Program-made: the position numbers and the translations under genes
In this document: one piece after another, positions 5,105 through 5,628 of the stretch
How positions within the stretch are numbered: position 1 is the stretch's first letter
Layout of the letters: each line of letters opens with the position of its first letter
DNA from: Candidatus Methanophagales archaeon
Lineage (GTDB): Archaea; Halobacteriota; Syntropharchaeia; Alkanophagales; Methanospirareceae
Assembly: GCA_030668065.1 (NCBI GenBank)
Contig: DAOUUS010000114.1
Location: 1 to 5,628, forward strand
Length of the DNA: 5,628 nt
Direction: 5' to 3'
The notes under the pieces: model-generated
Databases searched by the model: none
Seen by the model: the letters and a program-made list of their open reading frames with translations, nothing else
Told to the model about the DNA's origin: nothing

Positions 5105-5628
5105 TTGGAAGGATAGTATAGTGCCATTCACCCTGAAAATCGCTCCTAATAATGTTAATCTGTTCCATTATCTCATCAGATATCTTGATTCCTTTAGGAT
5201 ATGATTTTTTGTCTAGTTGACATTTAACCAGTAGGCCTTTATTGGTAGTTGTTGCAGATATAAGGTTCACAATAACTTCATGACTTATAAGGGGTTTATC
5301 ACTCCAATTTTGGGTAAAAGAGAATAACCTATGCTCAATCTTGTTCCACTTGCTTGTCCCCGGAGGAAAATGAGAGACTGATATTTCCAGACCTGTTTCA
5401 TCCACAAATTTTTGCAATTCGATTTTCCATAGTCTGACCCGGTATCCATTACTTCCGCCGCTATCAGCAGTAATTAAAAGTTTTTCTGAATCGGGATATA
5501 CTTTTTGGCCCATAGAATTCCACCATTGTCTTATACTTTCAACGGCAAACGCTGATGTGTCGTGGTCTATACCAACATTCACCCACCCTTCATTGCGCGT
5601 CTGATCGTAGACCCCGTAGGGATTTACT
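5083..5628 (-). mobile_element. ISAzo13-family insertion sequence, 3' part only, cut by the window edge
   Basis: The transposase fragment on the minus strand shows that an ISAzo13-type element starts near 5083 and extends beyond the right edge. The exact end cannot be fixed. Only 8 bases separate the transposase stop from the stop of the secreted-protein frame, so the terminal repeat must either overlap the end of that frame or lie within the transposase coding end. Confidence 0.55.
5091..5628 (-). CDS. ISAzo13-family transposase, C-terminal part (partial at window edge)
   Basis: At least 178 residues of a DDE transposase are encoded; the frame is open through 5628, so the true start lies outside the window. 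A GTG at 5580-5582 could be mistaken for a start, but the residues before it (NPYGVYDQTRNEGWVNVGID) continue the conserved family sequence. Other hallmarks are DTSAFAVESIRQWW, LLITADSGGSNG with a likely catalytic aspartate, HFPPGTSKWNKIEHRLFSF with the likely catalytic glutamate, and a C-terminal GIKISDEIMEQINI block. These match ISAzo13-like transposases (the Rhodopirellula transposase DDE domain) as I know them. The C-terminus looks complete and ends with TAA. No frameshift is seen, so the copy may be intact. It converges on the broken secreted-protein gene. GC is low (about 30% in a sampled line). Confidence 0.9.
   Translation of the reverse strand, partial: VNPYGVYDQTRNEGWVNVGIDHDTSAFAVESIRQWWNSMGQKVYPDSEKLLITADSGGSNGYRVRLWKIELQKFVDETGLEISVSHFPPGTSKWNKIEHRLFSFTQNWSDKPLISHEVIVNLISATTTNKGLLVKCQLDKKSYPKGIKISDEIMEQINIIRSDFQGEWHYTILPKHAL

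Noticed and set aside
5580..5582. GTG as the start of the right-edge transposase
   Set aside because: The frame is open to the window edge and the upstream residues match the family, so the gene continues outside the window.

Overview
The window (5628 bp) looks like a piece of an archaeal chromosome, probably a methanogen- or ANME-like euryarchaeon. The main evidence is promoter structure. Three start codons (the IS1634 transposase, the DUF1015 gene and the secreted-protein gene) each have an A/T-rich TATA-like box centred about 30 to 35 bases upstream, the spacing expected for short-leader or leaderless archaeal transcripts. The box before the transposase, AAGCTTTATATG, has a good BRE plus TATA form. 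The DUF1015 protein and transposases of the IS1634 and ISAzo13 families also fit such a genome, but none of them is exclusive to it. No rRNA, tRNA or CRISPR array was seen.

Layout. Positions 1 to 84 hold no recognisable gene. A two-gene minus-strand operon follows, transcribed from 1266 down to 85: a stand-alone SagB-type FMN oxidoreductase, then a GNAT acetyltransferase closely resembling PhnO (aminoalkylphosphonate N-acetyltransferase). The stop codon of the first lies inside the Shine-Dalgarno of the second. Immediately upstream of this operon, also on the minus strand, lies a complete IS1634-family transposase (1299 to 2906), so the insertion probably displaced or replaced the operon's promoter. 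A short intergenic region (2907 to 3083) carries divergent archaeal promoters for the transposase and, on the plus strand, a full-length DUF1015-family protein (3084 to 4379). A small exported protein follows (4477 to 4839). Its reading frame continues for 80 more codons past an in-frame TAA (to 5082), so it looks like a gene broken by a nonsense mutation. Only 8 bases later, in convergent orientation, is the C-terminal part of an ISAzo13-family transposase that runs off the right edge.

Interpretation. This is an accessory-like region with two insertion sequences bracketing one conserved housekeeping-type gene (DUF1015). Hand-counted sample lines give about 50 to 60% GC in the oxidoreductase/phnO operon, about 42% in the IS1634 and DUF1015 genes, and about 30% in the secreted pseudogene and ISAzo13 part, which suggests segments of different origin. 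The oxidoreductase and acetyltransferase are translationally coupled and probably act together on a small nitrogen-containing compound; the substrate cannot be read from the sequence. I see no convincing evidence of a wholly new multi-gene system. The best leads are the SagB-PhnO pair, the in-frame stop in the secreted gene, and a possible IS insertion between a promoter and its operon.
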